From SAR324 cluster bacterium (GTDB taxonomy: Bacteria; SAR324; XYD2-FULL-50-16): 64,000 nt of DNA. Below are positions 1 through 8,165 of the stretch, piece after piece. Positions within the stretch are counted from its first letter, which is position 1. Each line of letters starts with the position of its first letter. Location: positions 41,302 through 105,301 of the forward strand of contig JANQGX010000024.1 in assembly GCA_028282885.1 (NCBI GenBank). The letters are read 5' to 3'. A program made the translations under genes and the position numbers. The notes under the pieces were generated by a model, which saw only the letters and a list, made by a program, of their open reading frames with translations, had not been told where the DNA came from and searched no databases.

Positions 1-1
1 C

Positions 2-883
2 AGGGTTATTGCCGAAAAGTACCTGCCTGAGCTGAAACCGGCCCTGATGATTAATGAGGGGGGGTATGGTATTAGAAATATGATGTTCAAGGGGGTTGTT
101 TTTCCGATAGTCATCGCTGAAAAACTCTCCATGAAAGTAAAACTGACCACCAAGGGAAATCCCGGGCATTCCAACCAACCGGGTCCGGAGTCGGCATTGA
201 CCAGGCTGGTTGATGGACTAGCCAGGATAAATAAACTCAAATATCCCATGACTATCCACCCCATCGTTAGAGAAACACTGAAACGATTGGCTGGAAAAAA
301 GTCGTTCCCCGAATCCTTGATTCTGAAGCATCCGAATCTTCCGTTACTCAGAGGTCTGCTAAACAAGGAGTTTTCCGGCGATTCGACCCTGAACGCCATG
401 ACCAGAAACACGATCTGTATGACGGTGGTTAAAGCGGGTGAGGCAAACAATGCCATACCGGGGCAGGCCGAAGCATGTCTGGATCTCCGTCTACTGCCCG
501 GAACCGATTACCATGACATCATCAAGGATATAAAAAAGACGGTGAAGGGCCTGGATATCGAGGTTAAACCTTTGAACGAACCGATACCCGCCGAACCAAC
601 CTCTTACAAAACCAACACCTTTTCCATTCTGGAAGAGGAACTATTAGCCGAGGTTCCCGATGCCCTGGTCATGCCGTTACTGGATGTCGGCGGCACCGAT
701 TCCAAGCACTTCAGGCCACATGGTATCCCGTGTTATGATATTATTCCCTGTGTGATTGATCCCGGGGATTTAAAACGAATTCATGGAATCAATGAAAGGA
801 TATCCATCGATAATCTGAAATTCGGCATTCGGGTTCTCTATCGTGTTTTGCGACGGTTATGTAATGAGCCTGTTTTACCCTGA
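2..883 (+). CDS. M20-family zinc metallopeptidase, C-terminal part (5' end outside window)
   Basis: The frame is open from base 2, so the gene begins upstream; 293 residues are visible. The N-terminal zinc-binding HxD segment typical of M20 carboxypeptidase/acylase enzymes is missing from view. What remains fits the family: a catalytic-site stretch INEGG shortly after the window edge, a lid/dimerisation domain opening with KGNPGHSNQPGP (the conserved GHS His), and the terminal metal-site motif DVGGTDSKHF near the C-terminus. M20 enzymes hydrolyse peptide or N-acyl amide bonds. It appears to head or belong to the following metabolic run, where a second amide hydrolase (C45 family, from 8166) occurs, so an N-acyl-amino-acid substrate is a reasonable inference. 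The exact substrate is not readable. Confidence 0.88.
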   Translation, partial: RVIAEKYLPELKPALMINEGGYGIRNMMFKGVVFPIVIAEKLSMKVKLTTKGNPGHSNQPGPESALTRLVDGLARINKLKYPMTIHPIVRETLKRLAGKKSFPESLILKHPNLPLLRGLLNKEFSGDSTLNAMTRNTICMTVVKAGEANNAIPGQAEACLDLRLLPGTDYHDIIKDIKKTVKGLDIEVKPLNEPIPAEPTSYKTNTFSILEEELLAEVPDALVMPLLDVGGTDSKHFRPHGIPCYDIIPCVIDPGDLKRIHGINERISIDNLKFGIRVLYRVLRRLCNEPVLP

Positions 884-921
884 ATGCCAGACTAAATGGA
901 GTAACAAAAAAGGAGTAGATA

Positions 922-1053
922 ATGATGAGTATCGGAAAGCTGGCTTTTGGTACCAAAATGGTGATGGGGACGGGAGAGATCCCGAATGTCATAGCTTATT
1001 CGGTAGTGAGGAGTTGGAAACCAGAAAGGCTGTTGTTAATTGAATATAAGTGA
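922..1053 (+). pseudogene. Truncated N-terminal remnant of a GPH-family sugar symporter
   Basis: A 43-codon frame starts ATGATG after an AAGGAG ribosome-binding site (910-915). Its first 22 residues (key stretch GKLAFGTKMVMGTGEIP) closely resemble the N-termini of the two full GPH symporters in this window: the gene ending at 51744 starts with S-T-GKLTFKTKLGYGMGD, and the one at 9653 has FNKFFFGVGEIP. After that the sequence no longer looks like a transporter and stops. The intact start signal with a lost body suggests an internal deletion that removed nearly the whole gene. A functional micro-protein is possible but less likely. An imperfect inverted repeat (AAGTGA/TCACTT, 1048-1075) follows. 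Confidence 0.55.
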
Positions 1054-1083
1054 GTTTTTTTGCAAATAATCACTTGAACTGAC

Positions 1084-2100
1084 ATGTACGACAAAGGAAC
1101 CCTTTTATTAAAACGTAGTGACATTGAATCCCTCATGACCTGGGAGGATTATATTAACGGAATGGAAACGGCCTTCGGTATGATTGCGGAAGGCAGATCA
1201 TTCGGTTCCGGTATGCTGCATGCGGATGCCGAAGAATCCGAGTTTCATATCAAATCAGGAGGTCTGCACCTGTCCCGGCCTTATTTGGCGATCAAGTCGA
1301 ACGGGAGTTGTTATACCAATATGAGCCGATTCGGTTTGCCTAACATGATGGGCACCATCATGCTGTTTGACGCCGAAAATGCCTTTCCCCTGGCCATTCT
1401 GGATTCCATTGATATCACCCGCAAGAGAACCGGGGCTACAACCGCCGTCGCCGCCACGTATCTGGCACGGCAAAACTCAAAAACAGTTCTGATCTGTGGA
1501 TGTGGGAACCAGGGACGTATCCAGCTTACTGCTCTCAAGGAGGTGATTTCTCCCGAGACGGTTTATGCCTGGAGCAGAAATCCTGAAACCGGGGAGGATT
1601 TTGTGGAGGAAATGGAAACCTTTGCCGAAGAGATGAGCAGTGCACTCTCCCTGGATGTAAGACCAGCTCCGGATTTAAAATCCGTTGCAAGGGGCAGCGA
1701 TATTATCGTGACCTGCACGCCTTCCAGAAAGACCTATCTATACGCAGACTGGATCAGGCCGGGAACCTTTATCTCCGCCATCGGTGCGGACAGCCCTGAC
1801 AAGCAGGAGAATGATCCGCAGCTACTGGCGAAAGGCAAAGTGATCGTGGACCTGCCGGAGCAGTGCGCGCGGGTGGGTGAACTTCATCACGCCCTTGAAG
1901 CCGGTCTGATGACCGTTGATGATATTGCAGGAACCTTGGGGGAGGTGATTACAGGTCAGGTGAAGGGTCGGATTTCTGATGAAGAGACCATCATTTTTGA
2001 CGCCACGGGAACAGCCATACAGGATGCCGCCGGTGCGGCGCTCTGTTATGAGAAGGCTGCAGAGAAAGGCGTTGGGCAGTTTGTTGACCTGAACTCGTGA
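1084..2100 (+). CDS. Ornithine cyclodeaminase / mu-crystallin family NAD(P)-dependent protein
   Basis: 338 aa, the usual length of the family. Family landmarks are AIKSNG near 69-74, KRTGATTAVAA (114-124), the dinucleotide loop GCGNQG (139-144) of the Rossmann domain, and GADSPDK (234-240), which holds the aspartate that serves in catalysis in ornithine cyclodeaminase. Members act as ornithine or lysine cyclodeaminases, alanine dehydrogenases, or ketimine and imino-acid reductases, so the reaction here (oxidative or reductive deamination of an amino acid) is known only by class. No strong ribosome-binding site precedes the ATG. It is followed 33 bases later by the aminotransferase gene, consistent with joint action on an amino compound. 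Confidence 0.88.
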   Translation: MYDKGTLLLKRSDIESLMTWEDYINGMETAFGMIAEGRSFGSGMLHADAEESEFHIKSGGLHLSRPYLAIKSNGSCYTNMSRFGLPNMMGTIMLFDAENAFPLAILDSIDITRKRTGATTAVAATYLARQNSKTVLICGCGNQGRIQLTALKEVISPETVYAWSRNPETGEDFVEEMETFAEEMSSALSLDVRPAPDLKSVARGSDIIVTCTPSRKTYLYADWIRPGTFISAIGADSPDKQENDPQLLAKGKVIVDLPEQCARVGELHHALEAGLMTVDDIAGTLGEVITGQVKGRISDEETIIFDATGTAIQDAAGAALCYEKAAEKGVGQFVDLNS

Positions 2101-2133
2101 GAAGCGGAGTAATATAATTTTAAAAGAGGAAGC

Positions 2134-3549
2134 ATGAATTTTGACGATATTTATCTTAAAGCCGGGGAGTTGATAAACCAACCCATCTATTCAGTACCAC
2201 CGGATTTGCTGCAGAATGCAGTTGAGACCATCAGGAGAAAAACACCAAAGTCGGCTGAGCAGTTTGAAAGGGCAAAACAGCTCATCCCGGGCGGTTCCCA
2301 GCATATGATGACCTGTAAAGATCCCCACTCCATCACCATCAAACGCAGCCTGGGAGCGGAGATGTGGGACTTAGACGGCAATCGTTACCTGGATTATCTG
2401 ATGACGCTGGGACCTGTCATCCTGGGTCACGGGTATCCTCAATTAATGGAGGAAATCTCTAACGTCATTCTGGAAGAGGGTTCGGCGACAGGGTTGACAT
2501 CCGAATGGGAAATCAAGGCTTGTGAGCAAATTGTGAGACATGTCAAATCTGTGGACAAGGTTCGCTACTTCCAATCCGGAACAGAGGCGAATCTGGCTGC
2601 AGTTCGGTTGGCACGTGCCTATACCGGTAAAAAGAAGATAATCCGCATAGGAGGCGCCTATCACGGTTGGAGTGATGAATTCGTATACGACATGCAAATT
2701 CCCTTTTCCGGAGCATTTCAGGCTGCGGGGATACCGGAAGAGCACTTTGCCAATGTTATCGGCGTGGGGCCGAACGATGTGCCTGCCCTGGAAAAGGCGT
2801 TCGAAGAAGCTGAAAAGAACGGTGGGGCGGCAGCGTTGATTGTGGAACCGACCGGACCTGAGACGGGAGCTTTGCCGGTGCATCCTGATTTTAATAAAAC
2901 CGCCAGGGAGCTTTGCGACCGATTTGAAGCCTTGTTGATTTTTGACGAGGTGGTTACCGGTTTCCGCATGGCGATGGGAGGAGCCCAGGAGATCTATGGC
3001 ATCGATGCCGACCTGACGGTTTTTGGAAAACTGATTACCCACGGCTTTCCATCCTCTGGCGCACTGGGAGGAAGAAAGGAAGTCATGGATTGTCTGGCCG
3101 GCCTGGTTGAAGGCAAGCCAAAACCATTTGTGGCCGGAACGGTTGCGGGCAGCTCTCTTACCTCTGCCGCCACTTACTGGTCATTGAAGTTTATCGAGGA
3201 AGAGAACGCCATTGAGAAGGCTAACGAAAAGGCCTCTCAATTGTGCAAGGGCTTGAACGGGCTTTTTGATCAACTGAGTTTACCTTTTTTCTCACATACC
3301 TGCGCTTCATTGGTGCACTTCGAAATTACGGCACCGCTTTATGTGGATATCAGAAATCCTGACAACATCATGGAGGCGCTGGCCCGAAAACAGGCAGTTG
3401 ACGACCTGTCAACGGTCTTCCTGGCTGAAGGCATACAAACCAAATACGGAGCCAGGGCTTTCTTATCCATGGCCCACACCGAAGAACACATTGAAGAGAC
3501 ATTGACTGTTTTTGAAAAAGTTTTGAAACAGTTGGTTCAGCAATCATAA
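2134..3549 (+). CDS. PLP-dependent class III aminotransferase, glutamate-1-semialdehyde aminomutase-like
   Basis: 471 aa. PLP-site signatures are in order: IPGGSQH (51-57), SGTEAN (148-153), HGWSD (177-181), IFDEVVTGFR (269-278) and the Schiff-base lysine in VFGKLITHG (K299). It is closest in pattern to HemL, but it carries about 40 extra N-terminal residues and sits in no tetrapyrrole context. It is therefore more likely a paralogue acting on an amino acid or omega-amine in this cluster than a haem-biosynthesis enzyme. A good AGAGGAAG ribosome-binding site precedes the ATG. The gene is followed after 16 bases by the ThDP enzyme, which points to a transamination then C-C cleavage or decarboxylation sequence (inference). 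Confidence 0.88.
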   Translation: MNFDDIYLKAGELINQPIYSVPPDLLQNAVETIRRKTPKSAEQFERAKQLIPGGSQHMMTCKDPHSITIKRSLGAEMWDLDGNRYLDYLMTLGPVILGHGYPQLMEEISNVILEEGSATGLTSEWEIKACEQIVRHVKSVDKVRYFQSGTEANLAAVRLARAYTGKKKIIRIGGAYHGWSDEFVYDMQIPFSGAFQAAGIPEEHFANVIGVGPNDVPALEKAFEEAEKNGGAAALIVEPTGPETGALPVHPDFNKTARELCDRFEALLIFDEVVTGFRMAMGGAQEIYGIDADLTVFGKLITHGFPSSGALGGRKEVMDCLAGLVEGKPKPFVAGTVAGSSLTSAATYWSLKFIEEENAIEKANEKASQLCKGLNGLFDQLSLPFFSHTCASLVHFEITAPLYVDIRNPDNIMEALARKQAVDDLSTVFLAEGIQTKYGARAFLSMAHTEEHIEETLTVFEKVLKQLVQQS

Positions 3550-3565
3550 TCAGAGGAGATGAACT

Positions 3566-5260
3566 ATGGAATACCCAGTCAGGCTGTTGTTTGCCGATAT
3601 TCTAATTGAAGCCGGAATCGATCACGTTTTCGGTATTCCCGGGGGAAACACCCCATTTGTTTTTGACGGATTTGTGGATAAAAAGGACAAGATCAAAACC
3701 TACCTGGTTCGCCATGAAGGTGGTGCGGCCGTCATGGCGGACATGTACGCCAGGATGACAGGAAGGCCTGCAGTCCTGGTGGGCCAGGGGCCGTTTATCG
3801 CAACCAGTGGAGGTTTTGGAATTGTGGAGTCGTTTTATTCCGGATTGCCCATGATTATCATTTGCGATACCAGTGATTACTATTCCTTGCCCCTGCACGG
3901 ACCTTACCAGAATGGAACCGGCGATTACGGGGCTGTGGATGTTCCCGCCATGCTTAAATCAATGACCAAATTTACCACGGTTGCCACCAATCCCATCGAA
4001 TTCATGCAGGGGCTGCAACTCGCCATCAAACATGCCACCACCGGACGACCGGGACCGGCTGCAGTTGCCATACGCTGGAATATCCCCTTCGAAAATATCG
4101 ATCTGGAGAATACAAATCCAAAGTATTTCCCTGTTTCCGGGTATTTGAAGAACTCCCCGCCTCATATTTCCAAAGAGGATGCAACCCGGGCAGCGGAGCT
4201 GTTGGTGAAAGCGAAGAATCCCGTGATGGTTATTGGACAGGGGATTCGCACAGCGAAGGCTGACGGTGAAGTGACGGAAATTGCAGAGCTGTTGGGAATG
4301 CCTGTGGCAACCAGTTATCTTGGCAAAAGTGCCATTGCGGAAACCCATGACTGTGCTATCGGAATGATGGGAGCTACGGCGCAGAAGATCACCAATGCCA
4401 GGATTACGGGAGCGGATGTGCTTTTTGCCGTAGGTACATCGCTGGCACCCGATAATACCAAGTGGTTATCCAAAGACTACATTGATGCGGAACGACAGAA
4501 AATCATTCACGTTGATATCGAACCGCTCAACGCCGGTTGGACCTATCCCGTTGAAATGGGAATCACATCGGATGCGGGAATCGCTTTGAGAGAGATTATT
4601 GCAGCCGTAAAAGAGCAAAAACTTGATTTCGATGCCCGGGCCAGGATCAAAACACTGCTGGAGGAAAAAGAGGCTGCAGCCTACTTCAACGAGGAACCGA
4701 TTCGTTCGGATGAAATTCCCATAGCTCCTGAGAGAGTGGTGAAGGAGGTGAATGAAATTCTGGGCGAAGATGATCTGCTGGTTCTGGATGCCGGAAACAG
4801 CAGATTATGGTGCTGTCGTCATTTCCAATCGAAAAAAGCGGGTCAGGTTCTTGCCGGTGGAGGTGCCGCAGCAATCGGCTATGGGGTTCCGGGAGCAGTG
4901 GCTGCACAAATTGCAGAACCGGACAAGAAAATCATTGCCATCTGTGGGGATGGTGGGTTTTCCACCCAGCTTTACGCACTGGAGCATGTGAAAGATCTGA
5001 ATTTGCCGCTGACCTATGTGATTCTCAACAATTCCTGCCTGGGTAATATACATGATTACCAGGCGCCGGACCGCAAGATTGCCTCCGAATACTCCACCAT
5101 GAACTGTGCCGATATCGCCCGGGGATTTGGGCTGAAAGGTATAAGGGTGGAAGATCCGGGCCAACTGAAACCGGCCTTGCAGGAAGCGTATAACAGCAGT
5201 GAACCCTATCTGGTTGAAGTGATCACCAAAAACGATCCGCATTTCAAACTCATGGGATAA
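3566..5260 (+). CDS. Thiamine-diphosphate-dependent enzyme, acetolactate synthase / 2-oxoacid decarboxylase superfamily
   Basis: 564 aa with the full three-domain layout. The N-terminal pyrimidine-binding domain has the catalytic glutamate E51 in VRHEGGAAVMAD. A central Rossmann-like domain covers roughly 200-350. The C-terminal pyrophosphate domain has the ThDP motif starting GDGGF (461-465) and ending ILNN (486-489). Family members make or break bonds next to a 2-oxo group (acetolactate synthase, benzoylformate or oxalyl-CoA decarboxylase, sulfoacetaldehyde acetyltransferase). No regulatory subunit gene is adjacent and there are no branched-chain genes nearby, so biosynthetic acetolactate synthase is unlikely. 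A catabolic decarboxylase or lyase acting after the aminotransferase fits better. Ribosome-binding site GAGGAG, ATG start. Confidence 0.9.
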   Translation: MEYPVRLLFADILIEAGIDHVFGIPGGNTPFVFDGFVDKKDKIKTYLVRHEGGAAVMADMYARMTGRPAVLVGQGPFIATSGGFGIVESFYSGLPMIIICDTSDYYSLPLHGPYQNGTGDYGAVDVPAMLKSMTKFTTVATNPIEFMQGLQLAIKHATTGRPGPAAVAIRWNIPFENIDLENTNPKYFPVSGYLKNSPPHISKEDATRAAELLVKAKNPVMVIGQGIRTAKADGEVTEIAELLGMPVATSYLGKSAIAETHDCAIGMMGATAQKITNARITGADVLFAVGTSLAPDNTKWLSKDYIDAERQKIIHVDIEPLNAGWTYPVEMGITSDAGIALREIIAAVKEQKLDFDARARIKTLLEEKEAAAYFNEEPIRSDEIPIAPERVVKEVNEILGEDDLLVLDAGNSRLWCCRHFQSKKAGQVLAGGGAAAIGYGVPGAVAAQIAEPDKKIIAICGDGGFSTQLYALEHVKDLNLPLTYVILNNSCLGNIHDYQAPDRKIASEYSTMNCADIARGFGLKGIRVEDPGQLKPALQEAYNSSEPYLVEVITKNDPHFKLMG

Positions 5261-5262
5261 TA

Positions 5263-5350
5263 GGACCTTTTTTCCCAAAAGGCCCTTAAAAGAAGGGAGA
5301 GTAGCGTTCCCGGAAGCCGACGGTATCATGATATCCAAAGGATTCCGGGA
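5263..5350 (+). other. Two intercistronic hairpins between the ThDP enzyme and the MFS transporter
   Basis: GGACCTTTT (5263-5271) pairs with AAAAGGCCC (5277-5285) with one mismatch. TCCCGGAA (5308-5315) pairs perfectly with TTCCGGGA (5343-5350) around a 27-base loop. Neither is followed by a T-run, so they look like processing or stability elements, or attenuators that lower transporter expression, rather than terminators. Confidence 0.5.
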
Positions 5351-5383
5351 GCGATCCTGAAAAACCGCAAAAAGGAGGAAAAA

Positions 5384-6661
5384 ATGACGAGCGCTGCTGC
5401 AAAAACAGGTTATGTGCCGGGATTACGATGGCAACTGCCATTTGTATTGCTGGTGACGGTTCTGATTTCTTATTTCGATCGAATGAATATCACTTATGCC
5501 ATTGCCAAGATTGGAGCGGAGTATGGCTGGACCACCAAGGAGATCGGACAATATGGTGGATTGCTGATGAGCGTTTTTTATGTCGGCTACGGTCTTGCCA
5601 ATATGTTTTTAAGCCCCATCGGTGCGCGGTTTGGCCCTCGCAAGAGTCTGATGGTGATTATCGTGCTCTTCTCGCTGTTTACGGTGCTTAGCGCCCCTGT
5701 AGCCATGATGTTCACCCTCTTTATTTTTGTCCGAATTTGCCTGGGATTGAGTGAAGGGATCCACTTCCCCATGTTGAATATCCTTACCCGCAACTGGTTT
5801 CCGGCTCATGAACGATCCCGCGCCAACAGCATCTGGTTGTTGGGACTGTTTCTTTCCATGGTGCTGGCACCTTTTATCGTGGTTCCCATCATCGAGAACC
5901 TGGGCTGGCGAGCCATGTTTTATATCCTGGGTGTGGTTGGCATGCTGATTTCGGTTCCTTTTGTCTTCCTCTTTGTCAGGGATACTCCACAGGAATCCGA
6001 TAAAATCACGCCAGCGGAGCTTAACTACATAGAATCCGGTATGGAACCGGAAGAGCCGCTGACCGATTCCATCTGGGAGGGGTACAAATCGTTTTTCAGG
6101 AAGAGGGCATACTGGGTAGCCATACTGGCCGGAATTTGCAACAACATGGTTGCTTTCGGGCTGTTGAGCTGGTTACCAACCTTTTTCGTTGAGGGAAAAG
6201 GCATTCCATTTTCGAGCCTGACCTGGGCCACCTCCATACCTTACTCACTATCTCTGGTTGGTCTGATGCTTTGGTCATATGTTGGGGATAAAACCAACAA
6301 GAGAGCTTATTTGGCCGGCATGGGATTTTTTGGCGCCGGGATTTGTGCCTATTTTGCCACAACCGCGGCCAATATTTATGTGGCGGTAGCTATCTTCACC
6401 GTCACCATCTTCATCAAGGTTACCTATGCCTGCAACGAGTTTGCTATCATGCAGCGAATCGTTCCCAAACAGAATCTGGCAGCAGGTGTGGGATTTTATA
6501 ACGGGTTTACCATGATGCTTGGCGGCGGCCTGGGGCCGGTAATTGTCGGGCAGGTACTGGCCGCGACAGGGAGTTATACCTCTGCCATTCTCTCTATCAC
6601 CTTTCTCTGTGCAATCGGCGGAGTGATCATGCTGATTCTGGGTAGAATGATCAAATATTGA
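5384..6661 (+). CDS. MFS transporter, anion:cation symporter-like (ExuT/DgoT/tartrate type)
   Basis: 425 aa with about twelve hydrophobic segments. The start of helix 1 carries DRMNITYAIAKIG, the DRxN signature seen in the ACS branch of the major facilitator superfamily, which imports organic anions such as hexuronates, galactonate, phthalate or tartrate. A motif-A-like loop GARFGPRKS follows helix 2. The ribosome-binding site AAGGAGG is strong. Its place between the ThDP enzyme and the PLP decarboxylase-like gene suggests that it imports the cluster's carboxylated substrate. The ACS assignment comes from the sequence; the substrate is inference. Confidence 0.85.
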   Translation: MTSAAAKTGYVPGLRWQLPFVLLVTVLISYFDRMNITYAIAKIGAEYGWTTKEIGQYGGLLMSVFYVGYGLANMFLSPIGARFGPRKSLMVIIVLFSLFTVLSAPVAMMFTLFIFVRICLGLSEGIHFPMLNILTRNWFPAHERSRANSIWLLGLFLSMVLAPFIVVPIIENLGWRAMFYILGVVGMLISVPFVFLFVRDTPQESDKITPAELNYIESGMEPEEPLTDSIWEGYKSFFRKRAYWVAILAGICNNMVAFGLLSWLPTFFVEGKGIPFSSLTWATSIPYSLSLVGLMLWSYVGDKTNKRAYLAGMGFFGAGICAYFATTAANIYVAVAIFTVTIFIKVTYACNEFAIMQRIVPKQNLAAGVGFYNGFTMMLGGGLGPVIVGQVLAATGSYTSAILSITFLCAIGGVIMLILGRMIKY

Positions 6662-6726
6662 TTTTCAGGAATGCATCACACCTCCCGTGATGGATAACGA
6701 CTATAACCAAGTGACGGAGCTGGAAA

Positions 6727-8157
6727 TTGAAAATACCGGAAATAGGATTGAACAGGGATGAAGTTCTAAAACGCCTGGAAGCGTATCGTGAAGGAGATTT
6801 GAATTGGAAGGAGGGCAAAGCATTTGCCTTTGCTTACGATCCCGGAAAAGAGATCAGGGAAGTGATCAAGGAAGCCTATATGAGCTTTCTTTCCGAGAAT
6901 ACGCTCTATGCTGATGTTTATCCAAGTCTCCTTGCCCTGGAAAATGATCTGGTTTCCATGTGTATTGAACACCTGAACGGCGACCAGCAGGTTTCCGGAA
7001 ATTTTACAGCTGGCGGGACCGAGAGCAACATGCTGGCATTAAAGACAGCCCGGGATAACATGCGGGTGAAAAAACCTCAAATTGTAAATCCCGAAGTTAT
7101 TCTTCCGGATACGGCCCATGGTTCACTACACAAGGCAATTGAATTCCTGGGGATTGAAAAGAGGATTGTGCCTGTGAATCGGAAGACGTTCAGGGCAGAT
7201 GTCGAGGCAACCCGCAGGGTTATCTCTGCCAACACGATTTTGCTTGTCGGTTCAGCTACTTCCTTTGCTCATGGTGTTGTGGATCCAGTTGACGCATTGG
7301 GTCAGTTAGCTGTGGAACACGACCTGCTGCTTCACGTTGATGGCTGTATCGGAGCCTTTATCCTCCCCTATTTCAGAAGACTGGGTGTTTCGGTGCCCAG
7401 TTTCGATTTCACTGTCCCTGGCGTCAGTTCCATTTCCATGGATCTTCACAAGTTTGCCTATGCCGCCAAAGGGGCCTCGGTGATCATGTATCGAAACAAG
7501 GAGCTGCGGCGCCATCAATTGTACGCCTGTGCAGAATGGACCGGTTATACCCATATCAACACCACTCTGCTGAGCAGCAAGACTGCAGGTCCCCTGGCAG
7601 CGGCCTGGGCAGTTTTGAGCCATATCGGTGACAAGGGATACCTGGAGATGTTCCAGGAGGTGTTGAACGCCCGGGACAAAATCATCCGCGCCATAGAGGA
7701 GATCGATGAGCTTTTCGTGGAAGGGACGCCGGATACCAATATGCTGGCCATTGCTTCCCATGATATTAATGTTTTTGCTCTTTGGGACGAACTTAAGGAG
7801 TGCGATTGGCATCTGCAGGCCCAGTTCGGTTACGAGGATACCTGCAAGCATCTTCATATATCGGTGATGATCGGGAATACCAAATGGGTGGATCAGTTTA
7901 TTGCGGATCTGAAAGACTGTGTGGAAAAAGCGAAATCCGCGAACCTGGACGAGGTGGGTGAAAAGACCCGGAGCTTTGCCGCCGCACTTAACCCGGATGA
8001 TCTCAATATGGAGACCTTTCTTAAGTTTTTGGAAATCGCGGGCGTCGATGGCGGTCTTCCGGATCGCTGGGGGAAGATTAATGAAATGATGAACGCCATG
8101 GCGCCTGATCAAAGAGAGTGGTTGTTGAAAGAATACGTTAATCTCCTCTATCGATAG
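6727..8157 (+). CDS. PLP-dependent group II decarboxylase / sphingosine-phosphate-lyase-like enzyme
   Basis: 476 aa from a TTG start, chosen because GGAG (6715-6718) lies 8 bases upstream and no ATG fits. Fold-type I PLP landmarks: TAGGTESN (94-101, phosphate-binding), HVDGC (203-207, the PLP-pyridine Asp D205) and DLHKFAYAAKG (239-249, Schiff-base lysine K242). The family includes glutamate and tyrosine decarboxylases and sphingosine-1-phosphate lyase. The DLHKF..AAKG pattern is nearer the lyase/bacterial decarboxylase branch. The C-terminal region (about 390-476) is helical and not recognised. It probably decarboxylates or cleaves an amino-acid-like intermediate of this cluster. The next start lies 8 bases after its stop, so the genes are co-translated. 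Confidence 0.85.
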   Translation: MKIPEIGLNRDEVLKRLEAYREGDLNWKEGKAFAFAYDPGKEIREVIKEAYMSFLSENTLYADVYPSLLALENDLVSMCIEHLNGDQQVSGNFTAGGTESNMLALKTARDNMRVKKPQIVNPEVILPDTAHGSLHKAIEFLGIEKRIVPVNRKTFRADVEATRRVISANTILLVGSATSFAHGVVDPVDALGQLAVEHDLLLHVDGCIGAFILPYFRRLGVSVPSFDFTVPGVSSISMDLHKFAYAAKGASVIMYRNKELRRHQLYACAEWTGYTHINTTLLSSKTAGPLAAAWAVLSHIGDKGYLEMFQEVLNARDKIIRAIEEIDELFVEGTPDTNMLAIASHDINVFALWDELKECDWHLQAQFGYEDTCKHLHISVMIGNTKWVDQFIADLKDCVEKAKSANLDEVGEKTRSFAAALNPDDLNMETFLKFLEIAGVDGGLPDRWGKINEMMNAMAPDQREWLLKEYVNLLYR

Positions 8158-8165
8158 GAGGTCAT

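Noticed and set aside
843..1043. 66-codon frame overlapping the end of the peptidase gene
   Set aside because: Wrong frame relative to the ribosome-binding site at 910-915, and its residues show no motif.
2134..3549. HemL as a true haem-biosynthesis enzyme
   Set aside because: N-terminal extension and catabolic neighbours point to a paralogue; no other hem gene is near.
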